A stretch of 64,000 nucleotides of DNA from Fragum whitleyi (GCA_948146395.1 OX411548.1:62143020-62207019); one strand, 5' to 3'; counted from the first letter of the stretch, positions 25,771-38,400 are shown. Notes: generated by a model not told the origin, from the sequence alone. Numbers and translations: made by a program.

Positions 25771-26587
25771 CTGTTCCAGCGAACACCAGTCGTAGAGAAT
25801 TCAGCTTCTGTTTAAGTTTGCTGAGTCTGAGAGACGACTGCGTTTGTGTGGACGATACGTTGGATACCGTCGACGAGATGCTGGCAGTTGAGCCGGACCC
25901 CTTTCTAGCGTCGATGGCGCGGGACTGACGCATGGCAATTGCGATAATCCTTGCACAACATATTATGTCAATAATCAACGGTGCCAAAAATCCAATAAAT
26001 AACAACATTAAGGAATATGAGCACGACTGTCTGATGTCTAGTCCGCACATTGGAATGGCGTCTGGTTTGAATTTATATTTCCCCCAGCCGAATTCCGGAG
26101 CACTTGCAAACAGCGCACAGAAAAACCAGATGGCGGTGACAGCCAAGAGTTTCTTTGGTGTTGTCGCCCTGACGGGATATATCATTGGGTTAGATATTAT
26201 GCAGTATCTGTCTACTGAAATTGCCGATAACGAATAAAACGAAGACAGTGTCATTAAAATCCACATGAAAGCTGCGGTCTGGCAGAATACTTGAGATTTT
26301 TCAGCCAAGTCCGGCGTCACACGAGAAATAATCCAAAGCGGGATGATGATTAAGCTTCCCAGTAAATGAGCAACACATAACGAGATCACGAATACTTTGG
26401 TGTTAGAAACGAGCGACTTAGTCCGGGATGCGATGAACATTAAGAACACATTCGCAGCTGTCGTGAGCACCGCCAATACTCCAAGGGATACAAGTTTAAC
26501 GAACATTCCAGGTACCCAGAAGGGCCCATCTCCCAGTCTTTTCATTTCACAATTGTCACAGTGTAGTAACTCGCTGTGGTTATGCAT
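25771..26587 (-). CDS. Class A (rhodopsin-like) GPCR, exon 1 (N-terminus to start of TM6)
   Basis: First coding exon of a seven-transmembrane receptor in the plasma membrane, expected to signal through a heterotrimeric G protein; ligand unknown. It encodes residues 1-272 plus one base. Visible: N-glycosylation site NHS at residue 3; TM1 about 27-52 with conserved Asn46; TM2 with the motif SLCVAHLLGSL, where the usual Asp (2.50) is His74; Cys102 at the top of TM3 and Cys181 in extracellular loop 2 for the canonical disulfide; DRY at 126-128; Trp154 in TM4; Pro203 in TM5; a short Ser/Thr-rich third intracellular loop (about 220-265). The start is preceded by AAA, so an A sits at -3, and it lies about 60 bp below a TATA box. 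The donor reads ACAG|GTAAATA (GT at 25770-25769), phase 1. The DRYxxxxNPMIYP stretch is somewhat reminiscent of GPR161/GPR101-type orphan receptors. No opsin retinal lysine is seen in TM7, so it is not an opsin. Subfamily is uncertain; class is near certain. Confidence 0.93.
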
Positions 26588-26647
26588 TTTGACTATGTTA
26601 CGGTGTTACCTTGTTAATTACTGAAGTCTGTTTCACCTGTAATTTCG

Positions 26648-26656
26648 CCTTATATA
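26648..26656 (-). promoter_or_regulatory. TATA box of the GPCR gene
   Basis: The minus strand reads GGGCTATATAAGGCG here, a strong TATA consensus, about 60 bp before the receptor ATG at 26587. A start site about 30 bp downstream would give a 5' leader of roughly 35 nt, assuming no 5' non-coding exon. A TATA promoter fits a tissue-restricted receptor. Inferred from position and consensus only. Confidence 0.5.
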
Positions 26657-26886
26657 GCCCAGAGCGGGTGGTGACAATAGTTTCGCTCCATCGAATCCTC
26701 CTTCTTGTGGTTTAATGTTTTTACCATATTTGTATGTAATTTAGCGCGAGGCCGCTGTAAAAGAACAAACCATGAATTAATCAAATTTAAATTATTATAA
26801 TTTTGACAACATGGAAATCTTCACAGATTTATACGGTGATGTATGATCGAAGAATGATCGATCATTATACTGTTTTGTATCTATAA

Positions 26887-27122
26887 CCCGTCACAAAGCA
26901 AAGGGATCATCTATGAACTCTGTAAAATAAACATTTGAAAAAGAGGTTGGTTCTAGAAGAGGTCCACTGAAGATTGCATTGCAACAGTTTAATATATGAC
27001 GATGCAATAAATATACTAGATCAGAAAATCAACTCTGTGTAAAAAGTATAACCCTGGTCAGTCTTCGCTATCCGGGTCGGCATATTACGCCTTGCCAAGA
27101 TTGTCCCTTTTCGCGTGACGGA
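26887..27122. mobile_element. TIR element (CCCGTCACGCG family)
   Basis: Left acccgtcacaaagcaaaggg, right gtcccttttcgcgtgacgg: imperfect TIRs. The inside shares 'gaggttggttctagaagagg' and 'ccctggtcagtcttcg' with the copy at 44721. It lies about 230 bp upstream of the GPCR TATA box. Confidence 0.7.
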
Positions 27123-27821
27123 TTTGCTCAAATCAGCGTAGAAATCGACATTGCTTTTAAACGCTGGTGGATTTCAATAACCAATGTAAGACCAAAATAT
27201 TTTGAAATAATCCCGAATGCTCAGTGAAATTCTTTAAAAGTAAATTTCCAAAGAAAATGCTTTCAGTTTATCCTTATAGTAAAATATGCACTATAGATTA
27301 AAAAAGAAAAAGAAAAAAAAATCATTACTTAATGTTGATTCCTATAAATGCAACAAATGGGAACATTTTTCTTCAACAGCTGTACAATAAGAAAATCCTA
27401 GACTAATAGAAATGAAAAAAAAAATCTTTGAGTTTGATATATTTTGAAAGACTAGAAACCGGACAAAGCCAAAGGGGAACATCAAACGCAATTCGCGTTG
27501 AATATACATAGCATCAGATGGTTTTGATATGGAATTTACCCAAGGCGGACTATTAACAATATCAATATTTTTTACAATTTTCATCAAGTTAACAAATTGA
27601 TCAATCTTAAATATCTTAAATGCTACATAAATGATATTATCTATCCTGTGCAGTGACAATACAATGATGAACAGAACGAGTATAGGATTCTTAAGATGCA
27701 CAATTATTTAAGCAAAGATAATAATAACAACCGCTTGTAATTAGATTAAAAAATATTAATGCACAGGTACAGATAAATGGGGGTTAAAGCCAGTCTAAAA
27801 TATTTAATTCTCGATGAAGCC

Positions 27822-27871
27822 ATATGTTGTTGGTACTCAATCGAATCGCCCAATTAGTACCGACAACATAT
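27822..27871. repeat. Hairpin
   Basis: atatgttgttggtactcaat and aattagtaccgacaacatat pair around a short loop. Confidence 0.72.
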
Positions 27872-27875
27872 AGTT

Positions 27876-27976
27876 TGTGCTATTATTATTGAAATACTTT
27901 GAACTTATTTTTTTACTATGATTATTGAAATACTTTGATATAAAAGTTGTACTATAATAATTGAAATACTATGATC
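27876..27976 (+). repeat. Short tandem repeat, 3 units
   Basis: 'ctattattattgaaatactt' recurs three times with 30-45 bp spacing, next to the hairpin at 27822-27871. Confidence 0.65.
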
Positions 27977-29370
27977 TTAAACCCAAAATACCTCCTACAT
28001 CTTGGGCCTGTTTAACTTAATATCTTCGATAATTTTTTACGTAATTCAAAAATTAAAGTTGCTCCTACAGTGGCAACAAAACATGGAATTCTGCCATACA
28101 CCATCTCATTGGAATCGTCTTCTGAAGACGACTTCAATTACATATTAAAAGGCAGAATCTAAGAATGAATGACAACACCAGGAACGATTTGTGATTTTGA
28201 CTTACCAATATTTTTTTCGTAAGAAGTCTAGTAAAATGGGCCCCATAAGCCCTGATAATGAAAATTTACATACGCATTTGTACCCTCTTAAGTCCGTGGT
28301 AGTTTTGTACATCATCCTTTTATTACATGTGACCCTCACGAAAACTCGAAAGTGAGAGCAACGTCCCCGCCAAGAAGCTTTTATACTGTTTTTGTTTAAT
28401 TATGACAAGAATGCTTAATAATAAAGAGAACTCATTATACGCCAACTAAGTTCACGGCTTAATATCACTGCTTTTTGTTCCATTAATCTTTTTAGGTTAA
28501 AGATACTGGGATTTATATTTGGTGAGCGACCTAAGTGTCATCGCTATAGCTTGTATAAGAAGCGGCTACGTTTTTTCCCCAAAACGACAGTCTGCCTAAA
28601 ACCGGTTGAAGCTGCATCGCGGCTGAGGCAATCTAGAAATTGCCCGCTGTCTCAGAATCGATGGGTCAAGGAAAAGGAACACAGTCTAGGCTTTTTTTTG
28701 TAAAAAATAATCGTTTGAAAAATATATTTTTTTTTACAAACTTGGGCACCGTTTTTGGGTTTTAGTAGATCTAAGTCTAAAACTTAAATCCTATAACTAC
28801 AATGTACCATAATTTGTACAAAATTACATTTAAAGATTTTTTCTTTATATCATAGGTATCTCTTGTAAAGAACGGGTTATTTGTTAGCCATCACCCGAAA
28901 AGGAAACATCTAGACGAAAGTGTATACCCGTACTTGACTATATCACAGACTGAACGGAGTCGCCATTTTCGAAACCAATAGATTTTGAGAAGCTGTATTT
29001 TTTACCTCCTTATGCGATTATCTTTTAAAATGAGCTATCTAGATGACTACTTGTGAAGCAAGAACCGTAATCTTTTCAAATATTTATTTTACAGGGTTCA
29101 CGGAAATATGTTTTTCCCTATTTGCAGATTATACCCCTTTTATATACCGTTTTGCACATGCATTTGCTTACAAAATGATTGTATGAGTTGATATTGTCAG
29201 TTTGCAATTTGGTATTGACAGATTTGACCTTTGATCACTCTCTCAAACTTGAGTATCAATAGTACCATTTGCCCTTTACAATGAAGATTTTGTGCATCTA
29301 ATTACGAAATCAAAATTTCTTAGGATATCATGTAATTGTAATGCGAATTGTCAAGTAAAACGTGAACATC

Positions 29371-29456
29371 TAGCCAGCGCGAAAAGTGTCGACCATAGTC
29401 AGACTGCGAAAGATGCGAAGTCTGACTAAGTTGGACACTTTTCGCATCTGGCTGCT
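29371..29456. repeat. Palindrome related to the CCCGTCACGCG elements
   Basis: tagccagcgcgaaaagtgtc / gacacttttcgcatctggct with catagtcagact / agtctgactaag form a hairpin of about 35 bp arms. Confidence 0.7.
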
Positions 29457-29485
29457 AATCTGAATCTAGAATGTTCATTATACCT

Positions 29486-29735
29486 TTCTAAATAAAAAAA
29501 AATCGTTGTAATAAATATCCAATTGACCTCTATTAGATGAAATCAGTTTTTTTTCGAAAGAATTATATTAACCATTTTCTAAATGGTCCTACTTCCGCAA
29601 CGTCTCACATCCTACCTTTCTAAATAATAATCGCTGTGATGCAACATCCAGTTGACCTCTTTTAAAATCAAGTCAGTTTTTTTTTCCAAATAATCATATT
29701 ACCCATTTTCTAAATGTTCCTATTTTCACAACGAC
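29486..29735 (+). repeat. Two-unit repeat, about 155 bp
   Basis: 'tacctttctaaataa', 'caattgacctctattaga' and 'accattttctaaatggtcct' recur at 29480-29600 and 29615-29735. The closing part resembles the CCCGTCACGCG-type TIR. Confidence 0.6.
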
Positions 29736-31107
29736 TCGCATATTTGAAGAAGAAAAAAAATATCGTAAACTCACGCTAAAATCCGGACTGATCAGAAACT
29801 TCAGGCCAAACGTTTCGTTGCACCGAGACCATTGAACTGACGACAATTCTGCAGTGTTGTCGATTTTTTCTGAAAGGAATAAACAAACAAATTAGACTGG
29901 CAGCAATTAACCGAGCTTGTTTTGGGACAATTGGAAACATCTCGTAACTAACTAATTAGGGATTGCCGATAGCAACAAACTCTTGGCTTTAGGAATTTTC
30001 GATTTTCAGACTGAATGGAAGTCCTTGGCCGAGATTACAAAACTGTTTACATAATATACGGAGAATGTTCCCTTTTTTGTAGCTTAAAATATATGTTGTA
30101 TTTTTCAGCGCTATGAAAAATATGATCTTTACAAAAATGGTTTCTTCCCCTTGATTTTGTAATTACTTCTACCAATCAATTCCACTTATCATTCTAATCA
30201 GTAATAAGTTCTAGAATTCGTATATATGCAGGGGTGAGGAGTTCCAATGCCCGACTTGTCCGAATCGAGCTTTTGTACTTAAGGACAAGTAAATTTTTCT
30301 AAGCCACTTTTCCAAGGATAAGTAAATACCAGGCCAAATCTTTGAATGTTACTTAAAAAAATTAAGAGATAAATCATCCTAATGTTCATATCATAGGGTA
30401 GAAAACATTGTTTTTCATGAAGAAAATGCTGAATACCAGCATTTTCCTCATCAAAAGGCAATGTTTTTTTTTTTTAATTTTTCTATTTACTCTCTAGCGG
30501 ACAAGTTCATTTTGATCCTGGACGAGTAGAAAATCCCCTTTTACTAGTCCAGGGATAAGTGGAGAAAACTCATATTTCCACACCCCTGAATATGTATATC
30601 AAATTGATTGAAAGAATCTCTCTTCATTGTACACTCTTTAAAGTGCCATTTGAAGTCGTACGTGGCCGAAATTCTGACCATTTGCAAATTTGTTGTCATC
30701 AATTATTAAATGTACAATCAATTGCAAAAAGCCAACCATCCATGTTTTTTTTAAGTTATTTATAAATATGAACAATGCTCAATTGTTTCCTCCCCGCCGA
30801 TGTTTGGAATTTTTGCATGTTTACATGAGTTACGATATTTCCATTGCCCTCATTTTTTCACTTTACGGATAGGCTTAAATGTCAATGTCTGTCTGATTGA
30901 TTAGACGGCTGCAACGTTAAATGTTAACGGAAGACATACTCTCTAGCGAAAATTGAACCTAGTCACTTCGCGTTTGAACCATTACTACTTATCTTCCGTG
31001 GATGATCTGTAAATATCGGAAGGTTATCATTTGGTGTTCTCAACGCAAAACCAGTGATATTACTGAAAAATTGTTCTCCACTTTCGTTCATTTTATCCCA
31101 TTGGACG

Positions 31108-31519
31108 TTACAGTAACACAGTAAAATCGACAAGATGACGGATTTTAGAATGATTTTTGAATGTCATGAATGAGTGTTTGGAGCGACTTTTGAGAGAATT
31201 TTAAGGGAGGTTTACCACAACCGCTATTTTGTACGAGATGAACAAAATTAGCTATATTTATTACTTCCCTTAAATGAAATATAGATATTTTTCTGTGTAT
31301 GTTTATAAACCCACACCATCCAATAAAATCATGGAATAATATGATCGATTTGAATTAATGCTGATCGTATTGGCCGATTTTGAAATGTCTTCTTAACATT
31401 TCGGAACGTTTTTATCGCTTTGAGTGAGTGTTTGGAATGAACGAATGGAGCGCAAAATGAGCGATTAAGAATAGTTTTGATCGGAATGAGTGTCAATTTC
31501 ACGATGTTTTTAACTGTAA
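31108..31519. mobile_element. Foldback family B element
   Basis: Left arm ttacagtaac, aaaatcgacaagatgacgg and gggaggtttacc; right end gagtgtcaatttcacgatg and tttttaactgtaa. It lies 53 bp from a complete copy. Confidence 0.6.
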
Positions 31520-31571
31520 CTAAGTGGGGCCATTAAACACATGGCGTCATGACGTTGCCTAGATATCACGA

Positions 31572-31815
31572 GGTACAGTTATCAACATCGTGAAATTGAC
31601 AAGGTGAATGATTTGGGAATAATTTTGGAATGAAATTGAGAGAGTGTGTTGATTGAGTTTTGAGTGAGTTCAATGGAAGGTAAACCAACATCGCAAATTT
31701 TGGTTTACCTCCCTTGAATTACACTCAAAACTCGTTCCACACACTCATTAAATTCCATTTCAAATCATTCCGAAATCATTCATCTTGTCAATTTCACGAT
31801 GTTCTTAACTGTACC
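31572..31815. mobile_element. Foldback family B element, near-perfect palindrome
   Basis: Arms of about 115 bp: ggtacagttatcaacatcgt / acgatgttcttaactgtacc, attgacaaggtgaatgattt / aaatcattcatcttgtcaat, and a centre aaggtaaaccaacatcgc / aattttggtttacctccctt. An RNA copy would form a long hairpin. Confidence 0.82.
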
Positions 31816-32387
31816 TCTGCTTGACAAGTTCCTTTGAGTAATGTTTTTCAATAATTTTGTTTAGAGAGTAGAGAGGGCTGGTGTTGGCTTTTTTAGGACG
31901 CGTGTGTGCGTCTGAGTGTGTGCGTCTGAATGATTTTCGATATGTTCCCTTAACAATAAGGTTTCATTGTGCTAAATCAATTTGAAGTACTGTCTTTTTG
32001 TACTTGTGTTGGAATTAAAATAAATCAACATAAATGATGATGATTGTACTATACAGGGAAACATTATGCAAGGCCCATAAATCGTTTGGTCGGATTAGCG
32101 ATTTATCACACTGATCTATCTATTTATGGTTTAAGAATACATGGACTAATGAATATCGGAAGCTGATTTATTTTGTACACGGAACTTAAATTCACATCGC
32201 ATTGAAATGACTTAAACTGTCTTTTGTTTTTTTAATGTGTCTAAGGAATGGAAATATATTGTTTTTCTTACGTGTAAAATTCAAAAACGAGGTCGCACAT
32301 TTGAACAAATACGATAAAATTAAAAAAAAAATCCCCATTACTCCCTTGGCTTTTGGTTTAAGCCTAATGATATGTCCCCACTGCCGA

Positions 32388-32635
32388 TCCGATCGAGTCA
32401 TTAATGCCCAATCAAGCGATCAGGAAAGGTTGGCATCGATTGGGCTTCGTACCCGTATATATTCGACATATCAAAAATACTCGTGTACGGTCGAGTAGCG
32501 ATCGTGTATCGATCTGGTGCATGATCGAACAGGTGAATCTATCGAGTAGAGATCGAGTGCAACCGGGTTGATATCCTTTAACCGACATGTATACGATAAT
32601 TCTCGACCTGTACTCGGTCGAGCGTGTACTGCGCA
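32388..32635. other. CpG/TCGA-rich patch
   Basis: About 25 CpG in 250 bp, many as gatcgag, atcgat or ctcgac, in an otherwise AT-rich region. No open frame with coding character. Could be a decayed repeat or a regulatory patch; nothing decides. Confidence 0.35.
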
Positions 32636-33202
32636 GACTGGTTAGGGTAGAATCTTTTCGAGGTTAGCTACTTTTCTGAATCTACAATTATCAATCTACC
32701 TGAAAGATTCTTGAAATGCAATCTTTGGTTGGTCTGCACTAGAACTAATCTTTATTCAGTTATTTTATTTGAAGAATACCCAGATGTTACATACGAACAT
32801 AATTGAAAAGGATATATAATTTCACGAGACAAGTAAAGCAACTAATACCCTAAGGTGTTGTGTTTGAGCTGTACCATTTATAACTAAACCTTCAATACAC
32901 TCAATACATTATTGACCTGTCAAAGAAAACAATAAGTAAAACAAAAGACTTCTTTAAATAGACCGATAACATTATCATAGTTGCATTTCTACATTGCCTA
33001 TGGACATAATGACATCATATATTACGTCACATGGCGTAATATACAGACAATCTTTAAATAGTATCACCGGCTGAGGCTACGCTAGCCAGCGGCGATTACG
33101 TTTTCCTAACCTTTTTTGATAAAATTAGGGGCTGTCCGAACCTCAGGTCTCTATAACTCACAAGATGCAGGACTTCAAAACGTATAGGTCATCTATAATG
33201 GA

Positions 33203-33465
33203 GGCATGAGACTTCTAAGACTTCTAATCTGGAAGTCGTGAGTTCGATCCCCGGTGGCGGCAAATATCCTTTCAGACGTTTGTCTCTCACCAATGGGTAG
33301 ATAATCGTAAACCTATGTGAGATAGCAGTCGGAGGCTAGGAAAGGGTGTAATGGTAGTACAGGTGAAAGAAATACCAGGAATCCGTTGTTAGGTGCTCCG
33401 GCCGCCGCGATATAACTGCGAAATTGTTGAAAGCGGCGTAAAACCCATTCAAACAAACAAACAAA
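33203..33465 (+). mobile_element. tRNA-derived SINE, 5' end rearranged
   Basis: Body, B box (gagttcgatcc) and (CAAA)n tail match the 48059 copy closely. The A-box end is replaced by a short sequence (ggcatgagacttctaag). Flanking duplication tctataatgga at 33192-33202 and 33466-33476 shows it inserted in this form. Confidence 0.85.
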
Positions 33466-34189
33466 TCTATAATGGATTTAGTTTATTAAATGCTTTTCAG
33501 TGGATTATCGAGGAATAACGGTGGATTATCGCTTGATAAATGTACCACCTAACCAGTGAAATTATCAAAATCTAATACCCGCTTTCGTTCAGGCGTTATC
33601 TAAGAGGAGCCAATAAAGTGATGTCATCTTAAACTCTGCACAACAATCGCGTGCAAAATATTTAACGTTTTATGAAAGTTTGTACTAAAGTTTTTTAAAT
33701 TTCTCATATTTTTCATTTGAGAAACAGAAAAATCGTTTATTTTCTAGAAAGATCATTGGTATTTCATTTCGTAAACAACAAAAGCTATAATTCCACTCGC
33801 AGCGCTGCAACTCGTGAAAATATAGCTTTTGTAGATCACTAAATGGAATATTATTAATCGATCTTTCTCTGAAACAAACTACATGTATTATTGTCTATTT
33901 GTTTCATCCCTAGGACAAAATACTGAGATCAAAAGAAGGAGTTCAAGCGATCCATTCATTGTAGACCATTCCCCTTTAAACCCGCGATTACAGAACTCAC
34001 CAGGACCCAAGTTCTTTTTTTTTTCAGAAAAGTAAAAAAGTACTCAAGTGAATATTTACTCTCACTTTAATTTGGAATGATTGATTGATATCTTGGTAAA
34101 CATGGGAGAAAGTTTTTGACATCTTCAAATATTATAGCCAAAATATTAAAATTTACATGTCTGTTAAATCAATTTTGAAAGAACCGTCT

Positions 34190-34383
34190 GGGTAGTGCGT
34201 AAATTGTCGACTAGGGTAAAACATTTTCGCACTTGGCTTATTTTGTTGAATCTAGATTGATCTATCTTCCTTCCAATGAAGGAATTTTTGAAATTCTACA
34301 TCTAGTTTACCATTGTTGAACCCCATCTCTTTCGAATTTTCGTTTTTCACAGTTTCCAGATGGTCCTTTTTCGCGTGACGGAT
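34190..34383. mobile_element. CCCGTCACGCG-type TIR element, one end only
   Basis: Right end agatggtcctttttcgcgtg, acgg is typical. The inside has gggtagtgcgtaaattgtcg as in relics at 29371 and 32635; the left TIR is missing. Confidence 0.5.
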
Positions 34384-34389
34384 CACAAT

Positions 34390-36860
34390 AAAGATTCGAA
34401 TTTGGATAAATTCTTAGCTAAAAAACAATACAAAAAGTTTCTTTTTTATTAAGTAAATCTTAATTTTGTCCGCAAGAAAAGTAATAACGCGGGTAAAGCG
34501 AGAAGCAAACATTTCGTGGGCGACATAAACCGCGAAAATGCAGTTTAAATAAGGTCAAAGTCTAAGAAAAGATGTTACCATAGCATAACCGTTTTTCAAT
34601 GTCGCCGACAAATGCCCATTATGTTATATGGGCCAAGTTAGTTTGGACTTACTGTTGACCGATTTATGAGTTTTCTTGCACCAAACATCAAATCTTGAGG
34701 CAAGTCGACCGAAAAATAGTTTATGTGAACTGCCAAACTAGATAGCCTATACCAGTGACGGTTTCTGGGGGTGTTCGTGGGTTGAAATGAACCTCCCCAA
34801 AAGCCTGATTATTCCATTTTCATGCAGAATTTCTCGTGATCCTTTAGGTGTTCAAGCCATACTCTTGTTGTAAACAGATTCTAGCATACAACATAGATTA
34901 TATCAGCATGCACAGATGTGCAGTCTGATCTTATCATACGCTGCTTGCTTTCTTGTTTTTATGGAAAAAATCTTTAGGCAGACTTTTTTTTACGGGAATG
35001 GTCGTATCTAAGTTGTTCGAACTTGTGACCAGACCCCTTTGCCTAAGTTAATATATGTATATACGTGATGATTCTGTATGTTTGTAAAAAAAAGGGCAGT
35101 AAAATATGTTTAACTACTTTTTGGTATGTCCATAAAATAGGAAATTTGTTTAATCAAAATCTAAATTCAGCAGGACAAGGGTTAAAATTGTGTAATGCGA
35201 GGAAAACGAACAACGCATTTTTTTATGCTTGAAAACCCATCACAGAAACCATGGATCCGTCGCTACATACATGAGCAAAATTATTGATAATAATGTCTAA
35301 ACAATAAATTGATTACTATTTAACATCGGCCATATACGGCCAATTTACGGAAATGGCAATTTCAAATACAATCGGGAACTCTCAGCGATTCTACGGAATA
35401 CGCCTCGGGAATAAAAAGGGCGCAGCCATGAAAGCCCGTCGTTTCGCACGTGGGTTTATGTAACATAAAAGTATACGACTACAACTATATAAAAGTAGTT
35501 GAAATGCTACATGTACAGTTGAAATATAAGATAACAATACTGAAATATTGTTGAAAATAAGTTGAAACATGTACGACAAATAAATCGTTACGACGCACAT
35601 GAATCAATCGCCTATTGAATATCGTCAGTTTTTTTTTTAACTAAACCTCGTAACAACAGCATGAATAAAGATGTAGATACGCGGTTTTAGAGAAAAGAAG
35701 CCAAAACCAAAACAAAAGACAACAACAAAAACGATGATCCTCTGCATATGTCTATTCCGACAATGATGCCGTTGGAACTGGAATATATCTTAATCTGAAG
35801 ATACGAAGTTTTGGTCGCAAGACCTTAAAATGGACAATTAAGTTATCTAGACGACGGGTTTTCGTGAACTTTTTGTGCTAGAACTAAGGTACCCAAACGC
35901 ACCAAAGGTTAACAATAATAATAATCGCCAGACACCTTGGTTACACAAAAGTCCCTTGTGTTTAACTAATTATCAAGTTTCTGTACAAGACGGGTTATTT
36001 ATTAAACAGTTGCCAGTGTCGCAGAAAAGGTGACTGGACTTTAGGGCGTCGTCATTCGTTATTGTGTGCATTCAAGACAGAAGGTCCTCTTTATAACACG
36101 ATAAGAGTCACCGGACAAATAGTTGCCAAAAAGTTAGATCTTGATTTTATCCTACCAATGGTTGCCATGCATCATTTCCTTAGAGTTATGATGCCACATC
36201 TAAAATCAACGGAATAGTTATTTATACATATTTGAAATCTATGGAATTGAGAAAGAAAAGGTTTATCGTAGTAAACTACTAAAGCACCAACGTCGATGTG
36301 ATATATTTTCACTAAATGATATCTAAGAATAGTTTGTGTTAGTGTGTCCTTTTTATTGCGATTTCAGGACTAAATACAATCATCCCCCGGTATTATTTTT
36401 TATTCTGTGGTATGTATAAATTCTTAAATCTGCTTATTAATAATTAAACGAGAAACTCTCCAAGATTTTGAAATAATTTCAAAACAGCTTTTCGGTTGCA
36501 AGAAAAATCACCATCCTTTAATTTGAAAGCTTTAAATCCACAACAATAATTTATTTACACCATTTGCACCGGTTGTTCTAATAGATGATATAAATTTATC
36601 TGCGATAATTAAATTTGTATTAATTTATATTATATTGATATTATTAAATACTCTAAAAATTGTAAAATGTAAGTTTTGTGACTAATAAGCAGATGGTATG
36701 TTATGATTATCCACCCTGTTGATGGGAACCAAATATCGGAAGAGCCGAGGCCGGATATCGAACTATATTCAGCACGAACAATTCCTCGTCCGACTTACTA
36801 ATAAATCATTTCAAGAAAATCTTATAATTTCGCTTTTCAATTTTTTTTGTTTGTGTGGGA
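34390..36860. other. Intergenic, nothing recognised
   Basis: AT-rich. A segment at 34890-34935 matches the 'cacagatgtgcagtctgatc' core of other arrays; one mini-hairpin at 35646. No gene. Confidence 0.5.
35646..35688. repeat. Mini-hairpin (CGTAACTACAGCTT family), diverged
   Basis: cctcgtaacaacagcatgaa / aagatgtagatacgcggttt. Confidence 0.5.
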
Positions 36861-36864
36861 TTTA

Positions 36865-37047
36865 TCGCCGCTTTCAACAATTTTTCTGTTATATCGCGGA
36901 TCATCTAACAATGGATTCCTGGTATTTCTCTCACCAGTACTACCATACCATTCTTCCCTAGCCTCCAGTTGCTATCCCACATACAATATAGGTCTACGAT
37001 TATCAACCCATTGGTGGACGACACATAGTCGGAAAGAATCGAAGGGT
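36865..37047 (-). mobile_element. Diverged SINE fragment
   Basis: Minus-strand match to the SINE body and tail (atttatcgccgctttcaaca, then ctcaccagtactaccata). The tRNA head is largely missing on the right. Older than the three copies above, judged by substitutions and small insertions. Confidence 0.7.
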
Positions 37048-37542
37048 ACACGTGAAACATTTATATAGGAAAAAAATAACGCACAATCTTCAATACCTAT
37101 TTATTGGAAGGAATTTGTTGGCGGTCCTAAAATACGGGTCCTTTGGGGTTGGTTGATGGTGGTTGACAAGAAAGGTACAATATAAAAACACCATTAAATA
37201 CAGATTTCGATTGTAATCTGATTAACTATTTTGAATTTTCTGGTATTTTCACTGGGATTATGTGCATTGTACTTTGATACATGCTTGAAATATTTAAACT
37301 CTCTATACTTAGTAACGCCATAAGCCACAACGTCGTGACGTAGACACGTCATTGACACATGGGCTATTTGTCCTTACAAATTGGCCCGTCTAATGTACGT
37401 AAATTGCTTAGGGCGTTATATCGTAGATCGGTTGAACTGTCTAGGAGTAAAAAATATTAGAAAAAAATAATCCAAACGAAAACTTTAACATAAAGGATAA
37501 TGTCTATATATGATAACGATTTTAAAACATTTGGCTAAGAAT

Positions 37543-37563
37543 TTTTTTTTTTTTTTTTTTTTT
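37543..37563. repeat. Poly(T) tract
   Basis: About 20 consecutive T. No obvious retrocopy upstream. Confidence 0.85.
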
Positions 37564-37986
37564 AAAGCATTATTCCAAAATGAAAATTTCCGCTTACAAC
37601 AAGTTATTCATAGAAATTCCAACACACCGTTAAACGTAAGCGAAAAATCTATGAAGAGTATTGCCTTCGGATACCAATGCTTAACTTCAGGTGCTTGACA
37701 ATGAAACAAAGTCTACGTCGAAAAATGGACATAATTCTACAAAAAGGCGTGTTTTAAGAGTTAGACCTTTTGATAAGTGTGATAACTCATGTGATGGTAA
37801 ACATATTCGTCAAGTTTCAAGAAGTTATCTTAAGTTCCAAGAAAGATATCAGCAAGGGTTATGTTTGTCACGAACACGGCTTCTCTAATACTAGCGCCTA
37901 CAACAAATACACCAATGTTATGACAATATCCGGCTTTTTAGTTCCAAAATAGTTTAGCTAAAATGCACATGGAGCTCGAGATAAAT

Positions 37987-38044
37987 TACTTCGAAGCTTC
38001 AGTGAGAAAAAATACTTCGAAGCTTCAGTGAGAAAAAAAAAAAA
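37987..38044 (+). repeat. Two-unit direct repeat plus poly(A)
   Basis: 'tacttcgaagcttcagtgag' with trailing A tract occurs twice in a row. Confidence 0.8.
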
Positions 38045-38148
38045 CAAACTAAAATATAATTTAGCACAACTAATTGGATCTGACAGGCATATTTATTTGC
38101 TGCCCCTAGAAATTTTCTGAGTACATGAAGTACATTCAGGTTCCATAT

Positions 38149-38400
38149 TGATTGATTGGTTGAATGGGGCTAAGCGCCATTTTAACAGTATTTCAGTCAT
38201 ATTGTGGCGACCGGAGTACCAAGCTATTGGTGTTTAAATCACTACTGATGTCACGATATCCTTTAAAGGTCATTCCATTTAGGTTCCCGATTATCCATCT
38301 TGAGCATTGTCAGAAAGAGAGTTCGTTGCAACGGCTGGCCGATCCCAGCAATCCCATACAGAACATCGCTCAGGATTTTCCGCACACTTGAAAGTACCTC
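38149..38400 (-). mobile_element. Diverged SINE-like copy
   Basis: Begins at the left with the reverse tail (tgattggttgaatggggc, then atttcagtcatattgtggcg), as in the other SINEs. The rest is only weakly alignable by eye, so the right limit is approximate. Confidence 0.45.

Larger units (their letters stand above)
27980..31090. other. Intergenic with relics
   Basis: A CCCGTCACGCG-type relic near 28890, the palindrome at 29371 and the two-unit repeat at 29486; the remainder (29760-31090) shows nothing recognisable. Confidence 0.5.

Noticed and set aside
22064..26587. Opsin
   Set aside because: An FGWG motif in loop 2 resembles opsins, but the retinal-binding lysine of TM7 is absent and NPxxY is altered.
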